Notes: generated by a model not told the origin, from the sequence alone. Counted from the first letter of the stretch, positions 8,947 to 18,262 are shown. The stretch is 64,000 nt of DNA from Streptomyces flaveolus (GCF_014648815.1 NZ_BMRV01000009.1:62001-126000), one strand, 5' to 3'. Numbers and translations are program-made.

Positions 8947-9113
8947 CCGGCGGGCCGGATCCGGACCCACGGTCCGGGCCCGGCCGGTCGGCGGCGAGTG
9001 AGAAAAGACCTGTTGCGGGCGGAGCCAGAGGTGCCCGCAACACCAGACAGAACACCGTGCCACGGGAACAATCGCGGCACTTCAGGGCGTTTTCGCCCGT
9101 ACAGGGAGGCGGC

Positions 9114-12008
9114 ATGACAGAGACGGCGAGCGGTCCGGCACGGAGCTCCCGCGCCAAGGGCACCAAGGCGGGCAAGGGACTCCGTGTCGAGCGCGTCCAC
9201 ACCACTCCCGGGGTCCACCCCTACGACGAGGTGACCTGGGAGCGTCGTGACGTCGTCATGACCAACTGGCGCGACGGCTCGGTCAACTTCGAGCAGCGCG
9301 GCGTCGAGTTCCCCGACTTCTGGTCGGTGAACGCGGTCAACATCGTCACCAGCAAGTACTTCCGCGGTGCCGTCGGCACCCCGCAGCGCGAGACCGGCCT
9401 CAAGCAGCTGATCGACCGCATCGTGAAGACGTACCGGAAGGCCGGTGAGGACCACAAGTACTTCGCCTCGCCCGCCGACGCCGAGATCTTCGAGCACGAG
9501 CTGGCCTACGCCCTCCTGCACCAGATCTTCAGCTTCAACAGCCCGGTCTGGTTCAACGTCGGCACGCCCCAGCCGCAGCAGGTCTCCGCCTGCTTCATCC
9601 TGTCCGTCGACGACTCCATGGAGTCGATCCTCGACTGGTACAAGGAAGAGGGCATGATCTTCAAGGGCGGCTCCGGTGCCGGCCTGAACCTCTCCCGGAT
9701 CCGCTCCTCCAAGGAGCTGCTCTCCTCCGGCGGCAACGCCTCCGGCCCGGTCTCCTTCATGCGCGGCGCCGACGCCTCCGCCGGCACCATCAAGTCCGGT
9801 GGTGCCACCCGCCGCGCCGCCAAGATGGTCATCCTCGACGTCGACCACCCCGACGTGGAGAACTTCATCGAGACCAAGGTCAAGGAAGAGGAGAAGATCC
9901 GCGCCCTGCGCGACGCGGGCTTCGACATGGACCTGGGCGGCGACGACATCACGTCCGTCCAGTACCAGAACGCCAACAACTCGGTCCGCGTGAACGACGA
10001 GTTCATGAAGGCGGTCGAGCAGGGCGGCAAGTTCGGCCTGCGGGCCCGGATGACCGGCGAGGTCATCGAGGAGATCGAGGCCAAGTCCCTCTTCCGCAAG
10101 ATGGCCGAGGCGGCCTGGGCCTGCGCCGACCCGGGCATCCAGTACGACGACACGATCAACCACTGGCACACCTGCCCGGAGTCCGGCCGGATCAACGGCT
10201 CGAACCCCTGCAGCGAGTACATGCACCTGGACAACACGTCCTGCAACCTGGCCTCGCTGAACCTGATGAAGTTCCTCAAGGACGACGGCCTGGGCAACCA
10301 GTCCTTCGAGACCGAGCGCTTCCAGAAGGTCGTCGAGCTGGTCATCACCGCGATGGACATCTCGATCTGCTTCGCGGACTTCCCGACCCAGAAGATCGGC
10401 GAGAACACCCGCGCCTTCCGCCAGCTCGGCATCGGCTACGCCAACCTCGGCGCCCTGCTGATGGCCACCGGCCACGCCTACGACTCCGACGGCGGCCGCG
10501 CCCTCGCCGGCGCCATCACCTCCCTGATGACGGGCACGGCCTACCGCCGCTCCGCCGAGCTCGCCGCGGTCGTCGGCCCGTACGACGGTTACGCCCGCAA
10601 CGCGGACGCCCACCAGCGCGTCATGAAGCAGCACTCCGACGCCAACGGCACCGCCGTGCGCATGGACGACCTGGACACCCCGGTGTGGGCCGCCGCCACC
10701 GAGGCCTGGCAGGACGTGCTGCGCCTCGGCGAGAAGAACGGTTTCCGTAACTCGCAGGCGTCCGTGCTCGCCCCGACCGGCACCATCGGTCTGGCCATGT
10801 CCTGTGACACCACCGGTGTCGAGCCCGACCTCGCCCTGGTCAAGTTCAAGAAGCTGGTCGGCGGCGGCTCGATGCAGATCGTCAACGGCACCGTGCCGCA
10901 GGCCCTGCGCCGCCTGGGTTACCAGGAGGAGCAGATCGAGGCGATCGTCGCCCACATCGCCGAGAACGGCAACGTGATCGACGCCCCGGGTCTCAAGCCC
11001 GAGCACTACGAGGTGTTCGACTGCGCCATGGGCGAGCGTGCCATCTCCCCGATGGGCCACGTCCGCATGATGGCCGCGATCCAGCCGTGGATCTCCGGCG
11101 CCATCTCCAAGACGGTCAACATGCCGGAGACGGCGACCGTCGAGGAGGTCGAGGAGATCTACTACGAGGCCTGGAAGCTCGGCGTCAAGGCGCTCGCGAT
11201 CTACCGGGACAACTGCAAGGTCGGCCAGCCGCTCTCCGCGAAGACCAAGGAGAAGGAGAAGGCCGAGGTCACCGAGAAGGCCGAGGAGACGATCCGCGCC
11301 GCGGTCGAGAAGGTGGTCGAGTACCGCCCGGTCCGCAAGCGCCTCCCGAAGGGCCGTCCCGGCATCACCACGTCCTTCACGGTCGGTGGCGCCGAGGGCT
11401 ACATGACCGCCAACTCCTACCCGGACGACGGTCTCGGCGAGGTCTTCCTGAAGATGTCCAAGCAGGGCTCGACTCTCGCGGGCATGATGGACGCCTTCTC
11501 CATCGCGGTGTCCGTCGGCCTCCAGTACGGCGTGCCGCTGGAGACGTACGTCTCGAAGTTCACCAACATGCGCTTCGAGCCGGCCGGTATGACGGACGAC
11601 CCGGACGTGCGGATGGCGCAGTCGATCGTCGACTACATCTTCCGCCGCCTGGCGCTGGACTTCCTGCCCTTCGAGACCCGCTCCGCCCTCGGCATCCACT
11701 CCGCCGAGGAGCGCCAGCGGCACCTGGAGACGGGTTCGTACGAGCCGTCCGACGACGAGGTCGACGTCGAGGGCCTCGCCCAGTCGGCGCCGCGCGCCCA
11801 GGAGCTGAAGGCCGTCGCCACGCCGAAGGCCGAGGTCGAGGTGGCCAAGCCCGCTCCCAAGCAGGCGCACACCAGCGCCGAGCTGGTGGAGATGCAGCTG
11901 GGCATCCAGGCCGACGCCCCGCTGTGCTTCTCCTGCGGCACGAAGATGCAGCGGGCCGGTTCCTGCTACATCTGCGAGGGCTGCGGCTCGACCAGCGGCT
12001 GCAGCTGA
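9114..12008 (+). CDS. nrdJ: adenosylcobalamin-dependent class II ribonucleotide reductase
   Basis: A 964-residue NrdJ that reduces ribonucleotides to deoxyribonucleotides without oxygen-derived radical chemistry. The barrel carries Pro-Gln-Gln-Val-Ser-Ala-Cys-Phe-Ile (one redox cysteine) and Asn-Pro-Cys-Ser-Glu with the active-site cysteine and glutamate. A Lys/Glu-rich insert precedes the C-terminal part. The last 30 residues form a Cys-x2-Cys...Cys-x2-Cys-x2-Cys zinc-finger-like tail typical of the long actinobacterial class II enzymes and thought to supply reducing cysteines. The ATG at 9114 is chosen for its GGGAGGCGGC ribosome site. I looked for a cobalamin riboswitch upstream and saw none; control here is through NrdR. 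Confidence 0.97.
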   Translation: MTETASGPARSSRAKGTKAGKGLRVERVHTTPGVHPYDEVTWERRDVVMTNWRDGSVNFEQRGVEFPDFWSVNAVNIVTSKYFRGAVGTPQRETGLKQLIDRIVKTYRKAGEDHKYFASPADAEIFEHELAYALLHQIFSFNSPVWFNVGTPQPQQVSACFILSVDDSMESILDWYKEEGMIFKGGSGAGLNLSRIRSSKELLSSGGNASGPVSFMRGADASAGTIKSGGATRRAAKMVILDVDHPDVENFIETKVKEEEKIRALRDAGFDMDLGGDDITSVQYQNANNSVRVNDEFMKAVEQGGKFGLRARMTGEVIEEIEAKSLFRKMAEAAWACADPGIQYDDTINHWHTCPESGRINGSNPCSEYMHLDNTSCNLASLNLMKFLKDDGLGNQSFETERFQKVVELVITAMDISICFADFPTQKIGENTRAFRQLGIGYANLGALLMATGHAYDSDGGRALAGAITSLMTGTAYRRSAELAAVVGPYDGYARNADAHQRVMKQHSDANGTAVRMDDLDTPVWAAATEAWQDVLRLGEKNGFRNSQASVLAPTGTIGLAMSCDTTGVEPDLALVKFKKLVGGGSMQIVNGTVPQALRRLGYQEEQIEAIVAHIAENGNVIDAPGLKPEHYEVFDCAMGERAISPMGHVRMMAAIQPWISGAISKTVNMPETATVEEVEEIYYEAWKLGVKALAIYRDNCKVGQPLSAKTKEKEKAEVTEKAEETIRAAVEKVVEYRPVRKRLPKGRPGITTSFTVGGAEGYMTANSYPDDGLGEVFLKMSKQGSTLAGMMDAFSIAVSVGLQYGVPLETYVSKFTNMRFEPAGMTDDPDVRMAQSIVDYIFRRLALDFLPFETRSALGIHSAEERQRHLETGSYEPSDDEVDVEGLAQSAPRAQELKAVATPKAEVEVAKPAPKQAHTSAELVEMQLGIQADAPLCFSCGTKMQRAGSCYICEGCGSTSGCS

Positions 12009-12020
12009 TCGGTAGGACCC

Positions 12021-12065
12021 CATGAGTGAGGGGCGCCGGCCCATGGCCGGCGCCCCTCACTCATG
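12021..12065. terminator. strong hairpin after nrdJ
   Basis: A 21-bp perfect stem with a three-base CAT loop. The top strand of the arm starts CATGAGTGAGGGGCGCC. It lies between convergent nrdJ and the TerD gene and should end both transcripts. Confidence 0.85.
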
Positions 12066-12074
12066 CCCCCGGGA

Positions 12075-12608
12075 TCAGGGCCTGCGGGCCGCGCCCATGG
12101 TGCCGGTGAACGTCGCCGGGTCGCCCTCGAAGCCGTGGACACCGGCGCGGAACTCCCACGCCCCCGTCTCGTCCCGGACGAACTCCGCGACCGTCGCCGC
12201 CGTCGCGGCCGGAACACCGCCGAAGCCGTCCTCGGCCAGCACGGTGTAGCCCTCCCGGATGCGCAGTCCCGGATTGGTCACGCCGCCGAAGGTCCGGCGC
12301 CCGTCGCGCTGCTGGATCACGACTCCGACGACCACGCGCGCGTACCGGGCGTCGAGCCGCTCCAGCTCCAGCGTCATGACCTCGTCGTAGCCGAAGCCCT
12401 TGCCGTCCTTGCTGTCCCGGTTCAGATAGATCGTGCCGTCGGGGGAGCGGCTGTCGAAGTGCACCACGTACGAGGGATCGCCGTACGGATCGCCCGCCGG
12501 GTACGTTCCCGCGACGACGTCCAGGTCGGCGGGTGGCTGTCCCGCCGGACTCGGGTCCCAACGCAGCGCGACCTCGACCTTGCGGATCCCCTTGCTGAGG
12601 CCGTTCAC
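12075..12608 (-). CDS. TerD-family tellurium-resistance/stress protein
   Basis: A 177-residue single-domain TerD protein: Gly-Leu-Ser-Lys-Gly at the N-terminus, Tyr-Leu-Asn-Arg-Asp-Ser-Lys-Asp-Gly-Lys-Gly in the centre and the Leu-Glu-Leu-Glu-Arg-Leu segment. TerD domains bind calcium through acidic loops and are cytoplasmic; Streptomyces carry several copies linked to stress and differentiation. The GTG at 12608 follows GGGGAAAG. A much longer open frame to 13256 overlaps the divergent DUF4937 gene and is not used. No other ter gene is near, so this is a solitary paralogue. Confidence 0.88.
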   Translation of the reverse strand: MNGLSKGIRKVEVALRWDPSPAGQPPADLDVVAGTYPAGDPYGDPSYVVHFDSRSPDGTIYLNRDSKDGKGFGYDEVMTLELERLDARYARVVVGVVIQQRDGRRTFGGVTNPGLRIREGYTVLAEDGFGGVPAATAATVAEFVRDETGAWEFRAGVHGFEGDPATFTGTMGAARRP

Positions 12609-12764
12609 AGACTTTCCCCTTCCCCGGTCCTGCTTGCCCCGCCACCCCAACTGCCGAACGGTGTCGGCCGGTTGCCCATCCTGCCATGTGCCCGAGGGCG
12701 ACAGCGGAAGAGCGGTCCGCCGGAGAGTGACCGATGCCACGTTCCCTGGCCTTACCATGGCGCG

Positions 12765-13370
12765 GTGCTGGTCAAGTGGATTCGCTGCACCGTGGTCGAC
12801 CGCCGCGGCTTCGAGCGCGGGCAGCGGAAGTGGGCGGGGCTTCCGGGGGAGCCGGGTTTTCGGGGGCAGGGGGGTGGCTGGAGCCGGGGACGGCCGGACG
12901 TGGCCCACGTGTTCGCCTTCTGGGAGAGCAGGGCCTTCTACGACTCCTTCATGGCGCGCTCGCACGACCGGCTCGCCTCGGCCCAGGTGGGCACCTTCAA
13001 GGACGCCCAGGTCAGGCTCTTCGACCACCGCTTCGACGTGAAGACCGGGTTCGAACCCCGTTTCACGGACGCCGACCTGCTGCGCGTGGCACTGTGCCGT
13101 GCCCACGAGGACCGGGCCGAGCACTACGTGCTGATGCAGGAGAAGGTCTGGAACCCCGCGATGGCCGGCTCGCCCGGCATGATCCGCGGGCTGTTCGGCG
13201 AGGCGCCCGGCAACGAGTACCTGGTGCTGTCGATGTGGCGGTCGGCCGCCGAGCACGGCAAGTACCGCGCCGAGAGGGTGGAGCGGCTGGCCCTGCGCGC
13301 CCAGACGGAGGCCGACGTCGCGGCCCTCACGGGGGACATCGTGCAGCTCGAACCTTCCTGGACCGTGTGA
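12765..13370 (+). CDS. YdbC-like DUF4937 domain protein
   Basis: A 201-residue protein starting at GTG 12765 (Met-Leu-Val-Lys-Trp-Ile-Arg-Cys). Its first half resembles DUF4937/YdbC-type dimeric alpha-beta barrels: a Trp-rich N-terminal strand, His-Val-Phe-Ala-Phe-Trp-Glu, then Tyr-Asp-Ser-Phe-Met. The second half repeats the pattern (Glu-Tyr-Leu-Val-Leu-Ser-Met-Trp), so it may be a tandem of two barrel units. Function is unknown. It is divergent from the TerD gene, with a 156-bp shared promoter region, and leads a rightward run with the phosphatase and glycohydrolase genes. Confidence 0.75.
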   Translation: MLVKWIRCTVVDRRGFERGQRKWAGLPGEPGFRGQGGGWSRGRPDVAHVFAFWESRAFYDSFMARSHDRLASAQVGTFKDAQVRLFDHRFDVKTGFEPRFTDADLLRVALCRAHEDRAEHYVLMQEKVWNPAMAGSPGMIRGLFGEAPGNEYLVLSMWRSAAEHGKYRAERVERLALRAQTEADVAALTGDIVQLEPSWTV

Positions 13371-13432
13371 CCTACGCCGTACGGGGCAGGTAGGAGTCCT
13401 CGGTTCCGCGTTTCACGATCTAGGGTTCTGGC

Positions 13433-14092
13433 ATGGCACGACCACGGCGCATCGTTCTTGTCCGGCACGGCGAGTCGACGGGCAACGTCGATGACACCGT
13501 GTACGAGCGCGAACCCGACCACGCGCTCGCCCTGACCGAGCAGGGCTGGGCGGAGGCCGAGGAGACGGGCAAGGGGCTGCGCGAGATGTTCGGCCGCGAG
13601 CGCGTCAGCGTGTACGTCTCCCCGTACCGCCGCACGCACGAGACGCTGCGCGCCTTCCACCTCGACCCCGAGCTCATACGCATACGGGAGGAGCCCCGGC
13701 TGCGCGAGCAGGACTGGGGGAACTGGCAGGACCGCGACGACGTACGTCTGCAGAAGGCCTACCGCGACGCCTACGGCCACTTCTTCTACCGTTTCGCGCA
13801 GGGCGAGTCCGGCGCCGACGTCTACGACCGGGTCGGCGGCTTCCTGGAGAGCCTGTTCCGCAGTTTCGAGGACCCCGACCATCCGCCGAACGTCCTCCTG
13901 GTCACGCACGGACTGGCGATGCGCCTGTTCTGCATGCGGTGGTTCCACTGGACCGTCGCGGAGTTCGAGTCGCTGTCGAACCCCGGGAACGGCGAGGTCC
14001 GGATGCTCGTTCTGGGCGAGGACGGCAAGTACACCCTGGACCGGCCCTTCGTACGCTGGCGGGATCCGGAACCGTACGGGATCACGGGATAA
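13433..14092 (+). CDS. histidine phosphatase (phosphoglycerate mutase-like) family protein
   Basis: A 219-residue member of the RHG superfamily. The catalytic Leu-Val-Arg-His-Gly-Glu-Ser-Thr is at residues 8-15, Tyr-Arg-Arg-Thr-His-Glu-Thr near 63, and the second catalytic histidine is in Leu-Leu-Val-Thr-His-Gly near 155. It lacks the insertions of true cofactor-dependent glycolytic mutases, so a phosphatase for small phosphoesters is more likely; the substrate cannot be read from sequence. It ends 12 bp before the glycohydrolase gene, suggesting cotranscription. Confidence 0.85.
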   Translation: MARPRRIVLVRHGESTGNVDDTVYEREPDHALALTEQGWAEAEETGKGLREMFGRERVSVYVSPYRRTHETLRAFHLDPELIRIREEPRLREQDWGNWQDRDDVRLQKAYRDAYGHFFYRFAQGESGADVYDRVGGFLESLFRSFEDPDHPPNVLLVTHGLAMRLFCMRWFHWTVAEFESLSNPGNGEVRMLVLGEDGKYTLDRPFVRWRDPEPYGITG

Positions 14093-14104
14093 GGTGGCAG
14101 GGCG

Positions 14105-15025
14105 ATGACCGCTCATTCATCTCCTGACGGGCGCCTGGACAGGGCCCTGGCCAGCCTGCGCGGACTGTCGGTGGGGGACGCGCTGGGCTCACAGTTCTTC
14201 GTGCCCGCGAACTACCCGCTGCTCAAGCGCCGGGAGCTGCCGCCGGGGATCTGGCAGTGGACCGACGACACCGAGATGGCCGCCTCCGTGGTCACCGTCC
14301 TGGCCGCCCACCGCCGCATCGACCAGGACGCCCTGGCACAGTCCTTCGCCGAGCACCACGACTTCGACCGCGGCTACGGCCCGGCGGTCAACCGGCTGCT
14401 GCGGCTGGTCCGGGAGGGCGGGGACTGGCGCGAGCTCGCCGCCGCCCTCTTCAACGGCCAGGGCTCCTGGGGCAACGGTGCCGCGATGCGCATCGCGCCC
14501 CTGGGCGCCTGGTACGCGGACGACCCGGAGCAGGCGACGCACCAGGCCGAGATCTCGGCCTACCCCACGCATCAGCACCGCGAGGCGGTGGTCGGCGCCA
14601 TGGCGGTCGCCGCCGCCGCCGCGCTGGCCGCGTCGGCCGGCGGTCCGCCCGGGCCGCACGCGCTCCTCGACGGGGTGATCGCCCTGGTGCCGAAGAGTGC
14701 CGTCGGCGCCGGGCTGCGCCGCGCCCGGGACATGCTCGACTACGGCGACGCGGCCACCGTCGCGGCCGTACTGGGCTGCGGCAGGCGCACGACCGCCCAC
14801 GACACGGTCCCCTTCGCGCTGTGGTCCGCCGCGCGGGCCCTCGGCGACTACGAGCACGCCTTCTGGACGACCGCCCAGGTCGGCGGGGACATGGACACGA
14901 CCTGCGCGATCGTGGGCGGGGTGGTCGCCGCCTCCGGCCGGGCGGGCGCGCCGCCGGCCGACTGGGTGAGCCGGACCGAGGCGCTGCCGAGCTGGACGGC
15001 CGGCGCGGACACGTCGGCCGGATGA
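14105..15025 (+). CDS. ADP-ribosylglycohydrolase family protein
   Basis: A 306-residue all-helical ADP-ribosyl hydrolase (DraG/ARH type) that would remove ADP-ribose from proteins or other acceptors. Metal-binding signatures are present: Gly-Asp-Ala-Leu-Gly near residue 22, Trp-Thr-Asp-Asp-Thr-Glu-Met near 53 and Gly-Gly-Asp-Met-Asp-Thr-Thr near 260, which supply the Thr/Asp and Asp-x-Asp ligands of the di-magnesium site. It is probably active. It follows the phosphatase gene by 12 bp. No ADP-ribosyltransferase is encoded beside it. Confidence 0.92.
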   Translation: MTAHSSPDGRLDRALASLRGLSVGDALGSQFFVPANYPLLKRRELPPGIWQWTDDTEMAASVVTVLAAHRRIDQDALAQSFAEHHDFDRGYGPAVNRLLRLVREGGDWRELAAALFNGQGSWGNGAAMRIAPLGAWYADDPEQATHQAEISAYPTHQHREAVVGAMAVAAAAALAASAGGPPGPHALLDGVIALVPKSAVGAGLRRARDMLDYGDAATVAAVLGCGRRTTAHDTVPFALWSAARALGDYEHAFWTTAQVGGDMDTTCAIVGGVVAASGRAGAPPADWVSRTEALPSWTAGADTSAG

Positions 15026-15030
15026 CTCGT

Positions 15031-15066
15031 CGGCCACTGCCCCGCCGATCGGCGATGCAGTGGCCG
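15031..15066. terminator. hairpin after ADP-ribosylglycohydrolase gene
   Basis: A 10-bp stem (CGGCCACTGC with GCAGTGGCCG) encloses a smaller palindrome, CGCCGATCGGCG. It lies between convergent genes. Confidence 0.65.
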
Positions 15067-15129
15067 GAAGGTGATGCCTGACGCCCGTCCGTAGGGGCTT
15101 GCGGGCCGCGGCCGGCCCAGCCGCGCCGG

Positions 15130-16677
15130 TCAGCCCATCCCGGGCCCGGCCGTGCCGGACAGGGCCTCCAGGTCGCTCTTGCGGACCCGGATCACCAGCC
15201 ACGCCGTGCCCAGGGCGAGTACCGCCATCGCGGCGGCGGGGATGAAGGCCGCCGAGATGCCCTCGGCCAGCACCTCGTGCGCCCAGGGAGCGGGCAGTTG
15301 GTGGGTCCTGGCGAACTCCGCCTTCTGCTCCGGCGAGCTGTTGGCGAGGAAGTCCGGCACCACCTTGGCCGCCTCGTCCCTGCTGGCCGTGCCGAACACG
15401 GTCGTCAGGATGGCCAGACCGATCGATCCGCCCACCTGCTGCATCGCGTTGAGCAGCCCGGACGCCGCGCCGGCCTCGTGCTGGGCGACTCCGGAGACCG
15501 CGGTGAGCGTCAGCGTCACGAAGTTCAGGCCCATGCCGAAGCCGAAGATCAGCATCGGGCCGAGCACGCCGCCCACGTAGGAGCTGTCGGAGCTGATCAG
15601 GGCCTGCCAGCCCAGTCCGAGCGCCGCGAGCGCCGAGCCCACGAGCATGAACGGCTTGGGGCCGAACACGGGCAGGAAGCGCTGCGACAGACCCGCACCG
15701 ATCGCGATCACGACCGTGACCGGCAGGAAGGCGAGACCGGCCTGGATCGGGGTGTAGCCCAGGACGTTCTGGACGAACAGCACGATGTAGAAGAACATGC
15801 CGAACATCGCCGCGGCCAGGCACAGCATGATCACGTAGGTGCCGGAGCGGTTGCGGTCGGCGAACATCTTCAGGGGGGTGATCGGTTCCTTGGCCCGCGA
15901 CTCGATGAGTATGAAGGCCAGCAGCAGCACCGCCGCCGCCGCGAAGGACCCGATGGTGAGGGTGTCCCGCCAGCCCTCGTCCGCGGCGCGGATGAAGCCG
16001 TAGACGAGGGACGCCATGCCTGCCGTCGAGGTCACCGCCCCGGCGATGTCGAAGCGTCCGGAGTGCCGCTCGGACTCGCTGATGTAGAGCGGGGTCAGCA
16101 CGGCGATCAGGATGCCGATCGGCACGTTGACGAAGAGCACCCAGCGCCAGTCGAGCCACTCGGTGAGCATGCCGCCCGCCAGCAGGCCGATGGCGCCGCC
16201 GCCCGCGGAGACCGCCGCGAAGACGCCGAAGGCCCGGTTCCGCTCCGGTCCTTCCGGAAAGGTGGTCGTGATGAGCGCCAGCGACGTGGGCGACGCGATC
16301 GCGCCCCCCACACCCTGCAGGACGCGCGCCGCCAGCAACTGCCAGGGCTCCTGGGCGAAGCCGCCGAGCAGGGAGGCGAAGGTGAACAGCAGGATGCCGG
16401 TCATGAAGACCCGGCGCCGGCCGAGGATGTCCCCGGCCCGGCCGCCGAGCAGCAGCAGACCGCCGAAGGTGAGCGTGTAGGCACTGACGACCCACGTGAG
16501 GTCGGTGGTGCTGAATGCGAGTGCCTCTTGAATGTGCGGGAGCGCGATGTTCACAATCGTCGCGTCGAGTACCACCATGAGTTGGCAGGCCGCGATGACC
16601 GTCAGCGCGATGCCGGGATGACCTTCCCGGCGGGCGGCTCCCGGCTTCTGGTCTTTGATCAAGGAAGAGGTCGTCAC
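15130..16677 (-). CDS. MFS drug-efflux transporter, DHA2 (EmrB/QacA) type
   Basis: A 515-residue integral membrane protein with about 14 hydrophobic segments. The first helix has the DHA2 signature Val-Val-Leu-Asp-Ala-Thr-Ile-Val-Asn-Ile-Ala-Leu-Pro, the 2-3 loop reads Gly-Gly-Arg-Ala-Gly-Asp-Ile-Leu-Gly-Arg-Arg-Arg, and motif C lies in Ala-Ile-Gly-Leu-Leu-Ala-Gly-Gly. It should export drugs or a secondary metabolite by proton antiport. The start is GTG 16677 after GGGGGACACATA. It is divergent from a TetR gene, with two identical operators between, so TetR repression of both genes is likely; the ligand is unknown. Confidence 0.92.
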   Translation of the reverse strand: MTTSSLIKDQKPGAARREGHPGIALTVIAACQLMVVLDATIVNIALPHIQEALAFSTTDLTWVVSAYTLTFGGLLLLGGRAGDILGRRRVFMTGILLFTFASLLGGFAQEPWQLLAARVLQGVGGAIASPTSLALITTTFPEGPERNRAFGVFAAVSAGGGAIGLLAGGMLTEWLDWRWVLFVNVPIGILIAVLTPLYISESERHSGRFDIAGAVTSTAGMASLVYGFIRAADEGWRDTLTIGSFAAAAVLLLAFILIESRAKEPITPLKMFADRNRSGTYVIMLCLAAAMFGMFFYIVLFVQNVLGYTPIQAGLAFLPVTVVIAIGAGLSQRFLPVFGPKPFMLVGSALAALGLGWQALISSDSSYVGGVLGPMLIFGFGMGLNFVTLTLTAVSGVAQHEAGAASGLLNAMQQVGGSIGLAILTTVFGTASRDEAAKVVPDFLANSSPEQKAEFARTHQLPAPWAHEVLAEGISAAFIPAAAMAVLALGTAWLVIRVRKSDLEALSGTAGPGMG

Positions 16678-16700
16678 TATGTGTCCCCCACGAATGACTT

Positions 16701-16768
16701 AGTGAACGGTCGCGTTCACTGTTGCGTCAACGGTAGTGACTCCCCGACAGTGAACGCAAGCGTTCACT
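16701..16768. promoter_or_regulatory. twin operators for the TetR regulator
   Basis: Two copies of the palindrome AGTGAACG-N4-CGTTCACT lie at 16701-16720 and 16749-16768, centres 48 bp apart. The half-sites are identical and only the N4 spacers differ (GTCG and CAAG). The first copy is 24 bp from the MFS start; both lie in the shared divergent promoter region. Confidence 0.88.
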
Positions 16769-16861
16769 CATGTCGTTGTCGCGTGTCCCTGTCCCCCGTT
16801 GTGGGCGCGCGCCGCGTCTCCGTCCCCCGAAAACCGCTTCTTGCTTCCTGGAGACCCTCGA

Positions 16862-17479
16862 ATGGTTGCTTCGCACTGGGCCGCCTCCGCCCAGACGCCC
16901 TCCCGCCGGCGCGGCGCGGTCCTCGAACGCGCGATCCTGGACGCCGCGCTGGAACAGCTCGGCACCGTCGGCTGGAACGGCCTGACGATGGAGGGTGTGG
17001 CCGCCGGTGCCCAGACGGGCAAGGCTGCGGTCTACCGCCGCTGGCCGTCCAAGGAGGACCTCGTTGCGGACGCCCTGCGGTCCGGGCTGCCGAGCTATGA
17101 CAACGTGCCCGACCTCGGGAGCGTGCGCGACGATCTTCTCGCGCTGTGCCGGCGAGCGCGCGACGCGATGTTCTCGCGTCCCGGGTTCGCCCTGCGAGCA
17201 GTCCTTCACGAATGCGACACGATGCAGGCGGAGCGCTTCCACGCGGTGATCTTCGAAGGGGTCATCGAGCCGACCATCAAGATGCTCCAAGAGGTCATCA
17301 CTCGGGGAATCGAGCGCGGAGAGGTGCGCGAGGAGGCGGCCAACGGCTACGTCTTCGACGCCGTACCGGCGATGATGATGTATCGAGCGAAGGTTTGCGG
17401 AAGTGAATGGACGGATCGGGAGGTCGAGGAGATGATCGACCGGCTGATGGTCCCGCTGCTGCGGCCCGAGGGCGCCTGA
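16862..17479 (+). CDS. TetR-family transcriptional repressor
   Basis: A 205-residue TetR protein. The N-terminal helix-turn-helix runs from about residue 20 to 65, with Ala-Ile-Leu-Asp-Ala-Ala-Leu, Leu-Thr-Met-Glu-Gly-Val-Ala and Lys-Ala-Ala-Val-Tyr-Arg-Arg-Trp-Pro-Ser-Lys in order. The C-terminal ligand and dimerisation domain is helical and has no recognisable specificity. The ATG at 16862 is chosen; longer frames run into the operator region. It is the natural repressor of the divergent DHA2 transporter through the two GTGAACG-type operators. Confidence 0.92.
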   Translation: MVASHWAASAQTPSRRRGAVLERAILDAALEQLGTVGWNGLTMEGVAAGAQTGKAAVYRRWPSKEDLVADALRSGLPSYDNVPDLGSVRDDLLALCRRARDAMFSRPGFALRAVLHECDTMQAERFHAVIFEGVIEPTIKMLQEVITRGIERGEVREEAANGYVFDAVPAMMMYRAKVCGSEWTDREVEEMIDRLMVPLLRPEGA

Positions 17480-17560
17480 TCCCCGGCTCCGAGGGGTCCG
17501 GCGCCGTTCGGGGAACCGGGGTGTCACCGGGGGTCCGGGGCGGCGTAGGCTAAGGGCGCC

Positions 17561-18262
17561 ATGCCGTACGAACCACCTACTCACACCGTCGAGCGCTCTC
17601 TCCGCGCCACGACCGGAGCCAAGATCATCGCCGGTGTCGACGAGGTGGGGCGCGGTGCGTGGGCCGGTCCGGTCACCGTCTGCGCGGCGATCACCGGACT
17701 GCGTCGGCCCCCGGCGGGCCTCACCGACTCCAAGCTGCTCACCGTCAAGCGGCGGACCGAGCTAGCCGCGGAGCTGCGGGGCTGGGTGACCTCCTACGCC
17801 CTGGGGCACGCCTCCCCGGAGGAGATCGACGCACTGGGGATGACCGCGGCGCTGCGACTGGCCGCGGTGCGTGCCCTGGAGGCCCTGCCGGTCCGGCCCG
17901 ACGCCGTCATCCTCGACGGCAAGCACGACTATCTCGGGGCGCCCTGGCGGGTCCGTACGGTGATCAAGGGTGACCAGTCGTGCGTGGCGGTCGCGGCGGC
18001 TTCGGTGCTCGCCAAGGTCCAGCGCGACAAAATGATGGCCGAACTGGGTATCGACCATGCAGACTTCGGTTTTGCGGACAACGCCGGGTATCCGTCGCCC
18101 GTGCACAAGGCCGCACTGGCGGAGCGGGGTCCCACCCCGTACCACCGGTTGTCGTGGGCGTATCTTGATGCGCTGCCCCGGTGGCGGCACCTCAAGAAGG
18201 TCCGCAACTGGGTGGACGGAAGCGTTCCGGAGATCGAGGGCCAGCTCGGCTTCGACTTCTGA
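17561..18262 (+). CDS. rnhB: ribonuclease HII
   Basis: A 233-residue RNase HII that cuts RNA in RNA-DNA hybrids and at single misincorporated ribonucleotides. The catalytic Asp-Glu pair is in Gly-Val-Asp-Glu-Val-Gly-Arg-Gly near residue 28, the third acid in Leu-Asp-Gly-Lys-His-Asp near 116, and the fourth near Val-Gln-Arg-Asp at about 152. The C-terminal Gly-Tyr-Pro-Ser...His segment is typical. The ATG at 17561 is preceded by AAGGGCGCC. It is on the same strand as the next hypothetical gene. Confidence 0.96.
   Translation: MPYEPPTHTVERSLRATTGAKIIAGVDEVGRGAWAGPVTVCAAITGLRRPPAGLTDSKLLTVKRRTELAAELRGWVTSYALGHASPEEIDALGMTAALRLAAVRALEALPVRPDAVILDGKHDYLGAPWRVRTVIKGDQSCVAVAAASVLAKVQRDKMMAELGIDHADFGFADNAGYPSPVHKAALAERGPTPYHRLSWAYLDALPRWRHLKKVRNWVDGSVPEIEGQLGFDF

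Noticed and set aside
8947..9113. cobalamin riboswitch before nrdJ
   Set aside because: Class II RNR uses B12, so I looked for the B12-box and pseudoknot elements; only a short GC-rich hairpin is present.
8775..12044. 1089-residue open frame antisense to nrdJ
   Set aside because: It is the mirror of nrdJ in GC-rich DNA: compositionally His/Gly/Val-rich, no motifs, no ribosome site.
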